This document shows positions 16,555-22,350 of a stretch of DNA of 64,000 nucleotides, in pieces. The stretch's first letter is position 1, and each line of letters opens with the position of its first letter. The translations under genes and the position numbers were made by a program. This DNA is from a bacterium (lineage in GTDB: Bacteria; Hinthialibacterota; Hinthialibacteria; OLB16): positions 62,001-126,000 of the forward strand of contig JAJVIK010000015.1 of assembly GCA_022072055.1 (NCBI GenBank), written 5' to 3'. Under the pieces are notes generated by a model. It had not been told where the DNA came from. It searched no databases and worked only from the letters and a program-made list of their open reading frames with translations.

Positions 16555-17370
16555 ATGAACCTTCGTCTCACTCGCCGCAAATTCCTGAAGCTGTGCTTTC
16601 CAGTTGCCGGGATGGCTTACCCGTTTGTGGAAGCCTGTTGGCTACGCAAGGTTCATGTGACCTTGCGCGTGCCCAATCTCCCCGATCCTTTCAAGGGTTT
16701 CAAGATTGCCTTCGCCGCCGACCTCCATCATGGGCCTGTCACGGGAATCGGGTTTATCCGGAAGACCGTTCGATCAGTCAACGCATTGGGCGCGGACCTG
16801 ATCGCGCTTGGGGGGGACTATGTTCTCGCCGGCAAGGTTTTCATCGATCCCTGTTTCGATGCCCTCAAGGCCCTCAACGCCCCTCATGGGGTCTTTGCGG
16901 TTCTCGGGAACCATGACCACTGGACAGACCCTGTTCGGACACATGGGCGCATCAAGGAGTGCGGATTCACCGACCTCACGAACGGCGGTCGCTGGATTGA
17001 AAAGGACGGCGCCCGGTTCCGCCTTGCGGGGGTGGGAGACCTCTGGGAGGACAAGCAGGACCTGGAGGCGGCCCTTGGAGAGGCCACCGAAGAAGACGCC
17101 TGTATACTCCTTTCACACAACCCGGATTACACCGAGATCGTGGAGGACAAACGAGTGGGTCTGATTCTCTCCGGTCACACGCATGGAGGGCAGGTGGTGC
17201 TCCCGTTCTACGGCGCTCCGTTGGTTCCTTCCGCGTATGGGCAGAAGTACCTCCATGGCCTGGTGAAGACTCCGGTCACCCAGGTGTATGTCACTCGCGG
17301 AGTGGCCACGATCTACCCGCCGGTCCGCTTCTGCGCCCCGCCGGAGGTGGTGCTGGTGAGTCTGGCGTGA
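16555..17370 (+). CDS. Exported metallophosphoesterase, YaeI-like
   Basis: A calcineurin-like phosphoesterase of 271 residues with a complete two-metal site: DLHHG (Asp56, His58), GGDYV (Asp88), LGNHDHW (Asn119, His120), LSHNPDY and GHTHGGQ. The N-terminus RRKFLKLCF is a twin-arginine-type signal, so the enzyme is probably exported folded. ATG 16555 is used because the signal begins there and GGAG lies upstream. The closest family in my knowledge is the YaeI/LpxG-like group acting on phospholipid or lipid A precursors near the membrane; the real substrate is unknown. The final motif VYVTRGVATIYPPVRFCAPPE is typical of this group. Confidence 0.88.
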   Translation: MNLRLTRRKFLKLCFPVAGMAYPFVEACWLRKVHVTLRVPNLPDPFKGFKIAFAADLHHGPVTGIGFIRKTVRSVNALGADLIALGGDYVLAGKVFIDPCFDALKALNAPHGVFAVLGNHDHWTDPVRTHGRIKECGFTDLTNGGRWIEKDGARFRLAGVGDLWEDKQDLEAALGEATEEDACILLSHNPDYTEIVEDKRVGLILSGHTHGGQVVLPFYGAPLVPSAYGQKYLHGLVKTPVTQVYVTRGVATIYPPVRFCAPPEVVLVSLA

Positions 17371-17371
17371 G

Positions 17372-17400
17372 TTGGATTTCCCGGAACGTGCGTCTATCAT
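17372..17400 (+). promoter_or_regulatory. Probable promoter of the MNT/HEPN pair
   Basis: TTGGAT and TATCAT are separated by 17 bases, a good sigma-70-type promoter, with a leader of about 27 bases to the ATG of the nucleotidyltransferase gene. It begins just after the phosphoesterase stop, so the pair is probably transcribed independently. Confidence 0.5.
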
Positions 17401-17433
17401 GATGGAAGATCAAATTGGACATCCGACGGATCC

Positions 17434-17739
17434 ATGTTGACAACCGACCACAAGGAATCAATCAAGCGCAGACTCGTGTCCTGCCTCCAGGGTGAACCGG
17501 AGATCAAGAAGATTGTTGTTTTTGGGTCGTTCCTCGAAAGACCTGATCCAAACGACCTGGATGTCGCCGTCTTCCAGGACAGTTCGGAGACCTATCTCCC
17601 ATTGGCCCTGAAATACAGGCAACGAATCCGCGCGGTGACCCGGGAAATTCCAGTCGACATCTTCCCTATCCGACCCGGCGCAAAGGGAGGACTGTTGCTG
17701 GCGGAAATCGAGCGGGGGGAAGTTCTCTATGAAGGATGA
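17434..17739 (+). CDS. MNT-type nucleotidyltransferase (antitoxin of MNT/HEPN pair)
   Basis: A 101-residue minimal nucleotidyltransferase. The catalytic motif is present: GSF at 31-33 followed by DLD at 41-43, the GSx-DxD signature of the pol-beta fold, with VDIFPIRP as a possible third acidic strand. In MntA/HepT systems this protein adds AMP to the HEPN toxin and silences it. The gene overlaps the next by 11 bases, the usual MNT-HEPN arrangement. Such pairs can be defence or stability modules; here it opens an accessory island that also holds integron remains. An alternative is a housekeeping adenylyltransferase, less likely given the partner. Confidence 0.88.
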   Translation: MLTTDHKESIKRRLVSCLQGEPEIKKIVVFGSFLERPDPNDLDVAVFQDSSETYLPLALKYRQRIRAVTREIPVDIFPIRPGAKGGLLLAEIERGEVLYEG

Positions 17740-18115
17740 GGTCCGGGTGTGGCTGACCTATGCTGAAGAGAACCTTCACTCCGCCGAAATCCTACTTGAG
17801 AGCGGTCTCCTGAATCCATCCCTCCAGAATTCACAGCAATCAATTGAGAAGAACCTTAAGGCGCTCCTCTTGGCCTTCGACCTTCCGCTTAAGAGGATCC
17901 ACGGCATCGAAGACCTCTGTCGGATTCTTGAAAAGAAGGGAGTTCAGATTGACCTGACCGTGGAGGAAAGGGAGCTTCTTGATTCGGTATATCTTCCCTC
18001 CAAGTATCCCACTTTCAGTGTGCTCCCAGATTTCATACCTGATACAGAAATCTGCATGGCTTGTCTCAATCTGGCTCGGAAAGTACAGAGACAAACCACC
18101 CAAATCCTGAAATGA
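17729..18115 (+). CDS. HEPN-domain protein (toxin of MNT/HEPN pair)
   Basis: A 128-residue, four-helix HEPN protein. Helix 1 reads WLTYAEENLHSAEILLES, helix 2 NPSLQNSQQSIEKNLKALLL, and the loop KRIHGIEDL corresponds to the R-x-H motif of this HEPN subfamily (Arg56, His58). HEPN toxins are RNases, often cleaving tRNA or being controlled by AMPylation from the MNT partner. The C-terminal region ends QRQTTQILK. Length matches the family. It is translated from the same message as the nucleotidyltransferase. Confidence 0.87.
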   Translation: MKDEVRVWLTYAEENLHSAEILLESGLLNPSLQNSQQSIEKNLKALLLAFDLPLKRIHGIEDLCRILEKKGVQIDLTVEERELLDSVYLPSKYPTFSVLPDFIPDTEICMACLNLARKVQRQTTQILK

Positions 18116-18323
18116 CCCCCATCCTTGCTCCCCCAGGCCAACTCCATTTGCCCAGAGATGGGAGTTCCCGCATGGGATGAATGAAACCGTCCCAATCCCG
18201 TCCAAGGGAGAGGACTCGCCCATGTGACGGGATTCCGGTCCAAAGTCGTGATTGCCCCCTCCAAAATACATGGTATCCTTTCCTATGAAAGTTGCGGCTT
18301 CGGGCGATTGAGACAGGGTAAGG

Positions 18324-18389
18324 ATGATCTACACCCATGTGTTGAACAGGGGCGGCAAGGGTGTCAAGAGCCCCGTGGACGATCTGTAG
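18324..18389 (+). pseudogene. intI: Integron integrase C-terminal fragment
   Basis: Twenty-one codons beginning MIYTHVLNRGGKGVKSP and ending VDDL-stop reproduce the invariant C-terminus of IntI-type tyrosine recombinases, including the catalytic Tyr (third residue). Immediately upstream the frame has a TGA and no recognisable recombinase sequence, so more than 90 percent of the gene is gone. The fragment reads toward the cassettes, that is, in the same direction; this is the arrangement of the so-called reverse integrons known from Treponema and planctomycetes rather than class 1 integrons. Confidence 0.8.
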
Positions 18390-18604
18390 AGGAGCAATGA
18401 GGGTGTTTTATACAGAAACCATATATCCCCATGCGCACATTGCAGAGCTTGATTTAGCGCTCTGGAAATAAAGGCTTTATGCAAACATTGCTGGAGGGTT
18501 CTTGTGCCGCGATGTCGCGGCCCAAAGGTGTTATGAAGAAACGACATAACCGTTGTTAGGGCGCCGGGAGCGCGTTTACATGAAGGCTCGGGGCACCCGC
18601 AACC
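18390..18604 (+). other. attI-like integron end and cassette leader
   Basis: No gene is visible between the integrase remnant and the first cassette-like gene. The stretch holds an imperfect hairpin (GTGCCGCGATGTCGCGGC, at 18504-18521) and then GTTGTTAGGGCGCC at 18552-18565. GTTAGGG at 18555 fits the integron crossover core GTTRRRY except for its last base. By analogy this is the attI recombination site, with the cassette beginning at the TTAGGG. The assignment is by position and motif only. Confidence 0.55.
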
Positions 18605-19306
18605 ATGACGACGACCACCGATAGCAGATCTCGCCCACTACCTCATCACGTCGCCGTACTCGGAGCTGCGGGTGGTCTTGGTCAAGGCATCCTCCGCGTC
18701 TGCCGAGCAGAGGGAATCGGGTTCACTGCCATTGTCCGCTCCCGACCAGAGCGCATCACCGTGGTGCCGGCCCGCTCGCGCGTTGCCGTTGTCCAGTCTC
18801 TCGCCGATCGGGCCGCCCTCACGGGCGCCTTTTCCGGCGCAGATGCCGTTCTCACCGCCCTAGGAGTGACGTCCAAAAGCTACGATCGTTCAGCCCTGCT
18901 CTCGGCGAACATGGCCACCGTTGAGGAGGCAATGCTCGCGGCAGGTGTTGACCGCGTCATCGTGATCAACACACTGATCGCCTCACAACCGGGGAAGCCC
19001 GCGCGGTGGATCATGCGCTTCTTCTCATGGATGCCGGGATCCGTCGGCCGCGGGGCTTCTGAGCAACAAGCGGTAGTAGATGCCCTCGGTCGGGGCGCGT
19101 TCTCGTCGCTTCGGTGGACGCTTGTCCGGGCCGGACTCAACTCTCGCGGTAAGAACGAGCCTCCCGTCGCCTCGGTGGACTGGGATGGGGCTCTGAACTC
19201 ATGGTTGCCCGTCTCGTACGAAGCCATGGGTCGATGGATGCTAGAGGAGGCCGCGGCGAATGTGTTTGTCCGCGCAGCACCGATTGTGTCGCGACGTCGA
19301 ACGTGA
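18605..19306 (+). CDS. NAD(P)-binding Rossmann protein, cassette-like
   Basis: A 233-residue NAD(P)H-binding protein of the NmrA/atypical short-chain dehydrogenase type. It shows the nucleotide motif VAVLGAAGGLGQGILR, then VQSLADRAALTGAFSGADAV, LTALGVTSKSYDR and VDRVIVINTLIASQP. Such proteins range from NAD(P) sensors to quinone or sugar-nucleotide reductases; no substrate can be named. It lies just after the attI-like core and its stop is 17 bases before an attC-like site, the structure of a gene cassette with a short leader. No promoter of its own is clear, consistent with expression from outside. Confidence 0.8.
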   Translation: MTTTTDSRSRPLPHHVAVLGAAGGLGQGILRVCRAEGIGFTAIVRSRPERITVVPARSRVAVVQSLADRAALTGAFSGADAVLTALGVTSKSYDRSALLSANMATVEEAMLAAGVDRVIVINTLIASQPGKPARWIMRFFSWMPGSVGRGASEQQAVVDALGRGAFSSLRWTLVRAGLNSRGKNEPPVASVDWDGALNSWLPVSYEAMGRWMLEEAAANVFVRAAPIVSRRRT

Positions 19307-19322
19307 CCTCTGCCGACAAGCG

Positions 19323-19382
19323 GTCTAACAACGGCATGCAGCGGACGGCGCTCCGCGCCGCCGCTGAACCGGAGCGTTCTGC
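19323..19382 (+). other. attC-like recombination site
   Basis: A 60-base imperfect palindrome. The left core GTCTAAC (19323-19329) fits RYYYAAC. The centre CAGCGGACGGCG pairs with CGCCGCCGCTG, leaving extrahelical bases as in attC hairpins. CAACGG near the left core answers CCGGAGCG near the right. The right core GTTCTGC matches GTT of GTTRRRY but diverges after it, so the site may be decayed. It separates two cassette-like genes. Confidence 0.65.
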
Positions 19383-19389
19383 CAAAGAG

Positions 19390-19914
19390 ATGAAGATCGA
19401 AACGAAAGAGCATGCTGATGCCGTCAATGGGAAGTTCAACCACTTCCACGACGGCTTCATCAAGCAGATCCGCGTCACAAGCGATAACGAGTTTCTGACA
19501 GACATGCCGTGGGAGGAACAACGGCAGTTCCCAACCAACGAGGAGGAACTCCAAGCCGCCGGTCTCTGCCTCCTGAATACGAACTCCGTGGAACTCGTTA
19601 TCCACCACTACAACTACGACTGGCCGAATCAACCCCGCCGGAGATCAATCGTCATCCGGGCCAAGGAAGCCCGGATGACAGACGGATTGCTCAAGTTCAT
19701 AGGTGCTGACATATTCGAGCTCGCCTTCTCCAAGGACGACGGCGGCATCGCGTGCGTTCTTACTCATCACGCAGACGATGCCGGACCGGTTCGGAGCATG
19801 GACAATGGAACCACCACAGTCCTCTTTTCTGCAGATGTGGTGGAACTCGAAGAAACGGAATGGGCAGAACGAACTCCTGCAGGCGACGTCCTAAAGGCCG
19901 CGCCTGAGGAGTGA
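19390..19914 (+). CDS. Hypothetical protein, cassette-like
   Basis: A 174-residue soluble protein of unknown function. The ATG at 19390 is chosen because the longer frame reads through the attC-like hairpin and yields an Arg/Ala-rich stretch (MQRTALRAAAEPER), a well-known artefact of translating such sites. The protein is acidic and beta-rich, with FNHFHDGFIKQIRVT near the N-terminus and VELVIHHYNYDWPNQPRRRS centrally, then FELAFSKDDGGIACVLTHHA; the pattern resembles immunity or DUF-type small proteins that bind a partner. No signal peptide or membrane span. Its own downstream attC is not recognisable; GTTAGTG follows the stop by one base. Confidence 0.7.
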   Translation: MKIETKEHADAVNGKFNHFHDGFIKQIRVTSDNEFLTDMPWEEQRQFPTNEEELQAAGLCLLNTNSVELVIHHYNYDWPNQPRRRSIVIRAKEARMTDGLLKFIGADIFELAFSKDDGGIACVLTHHADDAGPVRSMDNGTTTVLFSADVVELEETEWAERTPAGDVLKAAPEE

Positions 19915-19915
19915 C

Positions 19916-20040
19916 GTTAGTGTCTTGCCGTCATCCGCTGACACCAGAGAAATGCCGTAAGACCTCCCCACCGGCGCACCTTTTATATACCACCCCGTTC
20001 TCCTCTCCCCGGCATGGCGAGTCTGGAGTCTGTAGTCCGG
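19916..20040 (+). repeat. Direct repeat R1 flanking toxin-antitoxin pair
   Basis: About 110-125 bases that recur near 20.62-20.75 kb in the same direction, roughly 80 percent identical by eye. Shared blocks include GCCGTCATCCGCTGACACCA, CCTCCCCACCGGC, ATACCACCCCGTTCT and CTCTCCCCGG. No coding capacity. With R2 it brackets the toxin-antitoxin genes, as if they had been inserted or duplicated with this DNA. Confidence 0.8.
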
Positions 20041-20143
20041 AGTCTGGAGCAAAGGTTGAGAACTATAGGGCCCCCATTTCTCTTGCCGGTTGGTGGCTGG
20101 CGTGGGATACTATCAATATTCGCCTGCTTTCTGGGAGGTGGTT

Positions 20144-20341
20144 GTGGGCCTGCACGAATTGGAAACCGCCGTAACCGACTTACCTGCCGCGGAATTGGCC
20201 GCGTTTGCGCGGTGGTTCGAGGAATATCTGGCCGACGCTTGGGACCGGCGAATCGAAGCGGACATCCAGGCGGGACGACTAGACCAGGTCGGTCGCCAAG
20301 CGGATGCCGATTTCGAGGCGGGGCGGTGCAAGCCGCTTTAA
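20144..20341 (+). CDS. Antitoxin of a RelE/ParE-type pair
   Basis: A 65-residue protein with a helical N-terminus (ELETAVTDLPAAELAAFARW) and an acidic/basic tail (ADIQAGRLDQVGRQADADFE), the pattern of small antitoxins of RelE/ParE systems whose C-terminus wraps the toxin. GTG 20144 is chosen because GGGAGG lies five bases upstream; an earlier ATG or GTG would extend into the repeat. The stop overlaps the toxin start by 16 bases, indicating coupled translation. DNA-binding structure at the N-terminus is not evident, so it may be one of the non-RHH antitoxins. Confidence 0.75.
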   Translation: MGLHELETAVTDLPAAELAAFARWFEEYLADAWDRRIEADIQAGRLDQVGRQADADFEAGRCKPL

Positions 20342-20592
20342 ACCATTTTGCCACGCCGGATTTCTGGCATTGCTATCGTCGCTTACCGGCCGAAGTGTGC
20401 GAGCTGGCGGACAAGCACTTCGAGTTGCTTCGCCAAAACCCACATCACCTTTCGCTGCGACTGAAGAAAGTCGGATCGTTTTGGTCGGCCCGGGTGGGGT
20501 TGCACTACCGCGCATTGGCGCGAGACAGAGCGGAAGGGCTGGTCTGGTTTTGGATCGGCCACCATAGTGAATACGACAAGCTGCTAGGTTAA
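20326..20592 (+). CDS. RelE/ParE-type toxin
   Basis: An 88-residue toxin of the RelE/ParE superfamily: a helical N-terminus (DFWHCYRRLPAEVCELADKH), then FELLRQNPHHLSLRLKKVGS, then strands WSARVGLHYRALARDRAEGL and VWFWIGHHSEYDKLL. The Arg- and His-containing strands and closing H-x-x-Y-D-K-L are typical of RelE-like mRNA interferases, though some relatives target gyrase. GTG 20326 is used because it overlaps the antitoxin as expected and the fold begins there, with GAGGCGGGG just upstream. Confidence 0.85.
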   Translation: MQAALNHFATPDFWHCYRRLPAEVCELADKHFELLRQNPHHLSLRLKKVGSFWSARVGLHYRALARDRAEGLVWFWIGHHSEYDKLLG

Positions 20593-20616
20593 GGAGGAAT
20601 CTCCTGACTCATTCGC

Positions 20617-20745
20617 CATTAGCGTCTTCGCCGTCATCCGCTGACACCAAAGAAAGCCCACGTAAGATCCCCCTCCCCACCGGCACACCCCTTAAATACC
20701 ACCCCGTTCTTCTCTCCCCGGTAGTGTAAGACTGGAGACTGTCCA
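20617..20745 (+). repeat. Direct repeat R2 flanking toxin-antitoxin pair
   Basis: Second copy of the 110-125 base element seen at 19.92-20.04 kb, same orientation, about 700 bases further on. It has CGCCGTCATCCGCTGACACC, CCTCCCCACCGGCACACC and ATACCACCCCGTTCTTCTC. Small indels separate the copies. The DNA after it, to 20.92 kb, holds no gene that I can support. Confidence 0.8.
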
Positions 20746-20921
20746 CACATTCCCCCTGGAATTGTGAATGAACCCCCGCCGATCCTCGTCCAACCCACAG
20801 CGACTTTGGATCCCACGGATTCCAGGGCAACCCGATGGGACTCCAACCGCCCGGAAATACGTTACAATGTCGGTGTTCGCGCCTTTCTCGGAATTCAACG
20901 GGCGCGCGTGGGGATGGGGCA

Positions 20922-21824
20922 GTGAATCGTCATCTGAGGTTTTTCCCGCATCTCTTCCTCGTGTTGCTGCTCCCCGCTCTTTCGGGCTGCAACAGCTATT
21001 TCTATTGGCCCAAGTCCAGGCCCCCGCTCCCGAAAGACTACCACGGGCTTCAGATTCGCCATTTCGCCAGCAAGGATGGGACCCGACTCCAGGGTTGGGT
21101 CATGCCCGCCCAGGCCGAACAGGCCCAGGGGTTGGTGGTCTATTGTCATGGGGCCGACTCGAACATCGAGGACTACTACGAGGCGGTCGAGTTCCTCCCC
21201 CGTCACGGTTACGACCTCTTCCTCTTCGACTACCGGGGCTATGGCGCCTCGGAGGGAAGGCCCGATCGACGAGGAACCATCGACGACGCCCACGCCGCGA
21301 TTGATTTCGCCAAGGCCGACCCGCTGGTGGCCAAGAACCCAGTGGTTCTGTATGGCTACTCCCTCGGCAGCGCCATCGCAATTGTCACCGCCTCCGAAAG
21401 GAGCGATGTCGCCGGGGTGATAGCGGAATCAGGGTTTACCTCGTATCGCGAGATCGGACGCAAAGTCGTGCGCGAACGCTGGCGCACCTGGCCCCTGGTG
21501 ATCCTCGCGCCGGTATTGGTCTCCAGCGGCTGGGACCCCATCGACACTGTGGACAAGATTTCCCCGCGACCGATCTTCTTTGTTCATGGCGACAGCGACC
21601 AACTTGTGCCCTACACCATGAGCGAACGCTTGTATCAGCAGGCCAAGGAGCCGAAGCGCCTGTGGGTCATGCGCGGTCGCACGCATTACAACCCCCCGCC
21701 GCGTCGTCACCCTGAGTTCGAGCGACGGGTGGTCGGTTACATCAAGTATATCGTGGACAAGTCCAAGGGAATCGACCCGCTTGTGGCCCGCGATTGCCTG
21801 CCGGGTGGGGCGACATACGACTGA
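20922..21824 (+). CDS. Alpha/beta hydrolase lipoprotein
   Basis: A 300-residue membrane-anchored hydrolase. The N-terminus is a lipoprotein signal ending PALSGC. The hydrolase fold has VVYCHGADSNIEDYYEA (oxyanion region), FLFDYRGYGASEGRPDRRG, nucleophile Ser in GYSLGSAIA, the acid region PRPIFFVHGDSDQLVPY and His in RTHYNPPP. This is the Bem46/YfhR-like serine hydrolase family, of broad and mostly unknown substrate range. GTG 20922 is preferred since the signal peptide starts there, although its ribosome site (GGGATGGGG) is weak. It follows the R2 repeat and is the first non-accessory gene of this side. Confidence 0.88.
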   Translation: MNRHLRFFPHLFLVLLLPALSGCNSYFYWPKSRPPLPKDYHGLQIRHFASKDGTRLQGWVMPAQAEQAQGLVVYCHGADSNIEDYYEAVEFLPRHGYDLFLFDYRGYGASEGRPDRRGTIDDAHAAIDFAKADPLVAKNPVVLYGYSLGSAIAIVTASERSDVAGVIAESGFTSYREIGRKVVRERWRTWPLVILAPVLVSSGWDPIDTVDKISPRPIFFVHGDSDQLVPYTMSERLYQQAKEPKRLWVMRGRTHYNPPPRRHPEFERRVVGYIKYIVDKSKGIDPLVARDCLPGGATYD

Positions 21825-21870
21825 GAATGATATACCCCTGGTGATTCGTTTGGTTACCCTGACAAGCAGG

Positions 21871-22050
21871 TCAGGGATTCGCCAGCATCTTCAAAATATG
21901 ATTGGCCAGGCGCTCATTGATCTCTCGGTGTCTTGGGACTGGCTGAGAGACCCTCGTGGCCGGGTTTTGATACCAGTCGTGCTTCCCTCCCCGACGAATA
22001 AGAAGGCAGCCCTCTTTCTCGATCTCCCGTATCAGCTCCACGCGCTTCAT
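21871..22050 (-). CDS. hicA: HicA-type toxin
   Basis: A 59-residue protein: MKRVELIREIEKEGCLLIRR, then GGKHDWYQNP and VSQPVPRHREINERLANHIL. This is the HicA double-stranded-RNA-binding-like fold, with the catalytic His in GGKHDWY and the second conserved VPRHREI block. HicA cleaves mRNA and tmRNA until bound by HicB. The ATG overlaps the hicB stop by 4 bases. The gene is shorter than 60 codons, so it is easily missed by automatic calling. Order here is antitoxin first, the reverse of the classical hicAB. Confidence 0.9.
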   Translation of the reverse strand: MKRVELIREIEKEGCLLIRRGGKHDWYQNPATRVSQPVPRHREINERLANHILKMLANP

Positions 22051-22238
22051 GAGACTTGAAGCCGGGCAAGCCTCCGAACTCCAGGGATCTCGCCGCTCTT
22101 GAGATCTTCGTAAAGGTCCTTCAAGTGGCGTTGAAGATCTTCGATGGACTCGCCTTGTGTAAGATAATCAGGGTACTCCTCCAGGTATCCGACCCAGAAA
22201 TCCCCATCATTCCAGTAAATGTAGTTGACCATTTCCAT
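22047..22238 (-). CDS. hicB: HicB-type antitoxin
   Basis: A 63-residue protein with the partial RNase-H-like fold of HicB: VNYIYWNDGDFWVGYLEEYP, DYLTQGESIEDLQRHLKDLY, EDLKSGEIPGVRRLARLQV. The WVGYLEEYPDYLTQGESIED block is diagnostic. It lacks the C-terminal DNA-binding domain of longer HicB proteins, so transcriptional autorepression would need another partner. It precedes hicA and is coupled to it by ATGA. Confidence 0.9.
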   Translation of the reverse strand: MEMVNYIYWNDGDFWVGYLEEYPDYLTQGESIEDLQRHLKDLYEDLKSGEIPGVRRLARLQVS

Positions 22239-22244
22239 GCCGTC

Positions 22245-22272
22245 ATTCTATTGATCCAGGTTTCCGCCGCAA
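22245..22272 (-). promoter_or_regulatory. Probable hicBA promoter giving a near-leaderless message
   Basis: On the minus strand TTGCGG (22272-22267) and TAGAAT (22250-22245) lie 16 bases apart. The -10 box ends only six bases before the hicB ATG, so transcription would begin at or next to the start codon. No ribosome site is visible upstream of hicB. Confidence 0.45.
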
Positions 22273-22320
22273 GGCGCGCGGATGTGGCGAGCCTGGAGTT
22301 CCGCACGAACGACCGAACCT

Positions 22321-22350
22321 TGTAGGACAGGCCTCCCCGCCTGTCCTACA
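22321..22350. repeat. Dispersed palindrome overlapping the uvrC stop
   Basis: A perfect 12-base stem, TGTAGGACAGGC and its complement, around the loop CTCCCC. The uvrC stop codon TAG lies inside one arm on the minus strand. A close relative overlaps stop codons at 48.73 kb. It could act as a terminator-like structure or 3' end protector; there is no U-tract. Confidence 0.85.

Noticed and set aside
18116-18316. Remaining body of the integrase upstream of its C-terminal fragment
   Set aside because: I looked in all forward frames for the conserved Arg/His motifs and found none; the rest is lost.
19201-19389. N-terminal extension of the second cassette-like protein
   Set aside because: It translates the attC-like hairpin and the end of the preceding gene; no ribosome site.
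21781-22059. Plus-strand frame over hicA
   Set aside because: It is the mirror of hicA, which has the HicA motifs and couples to hicB.
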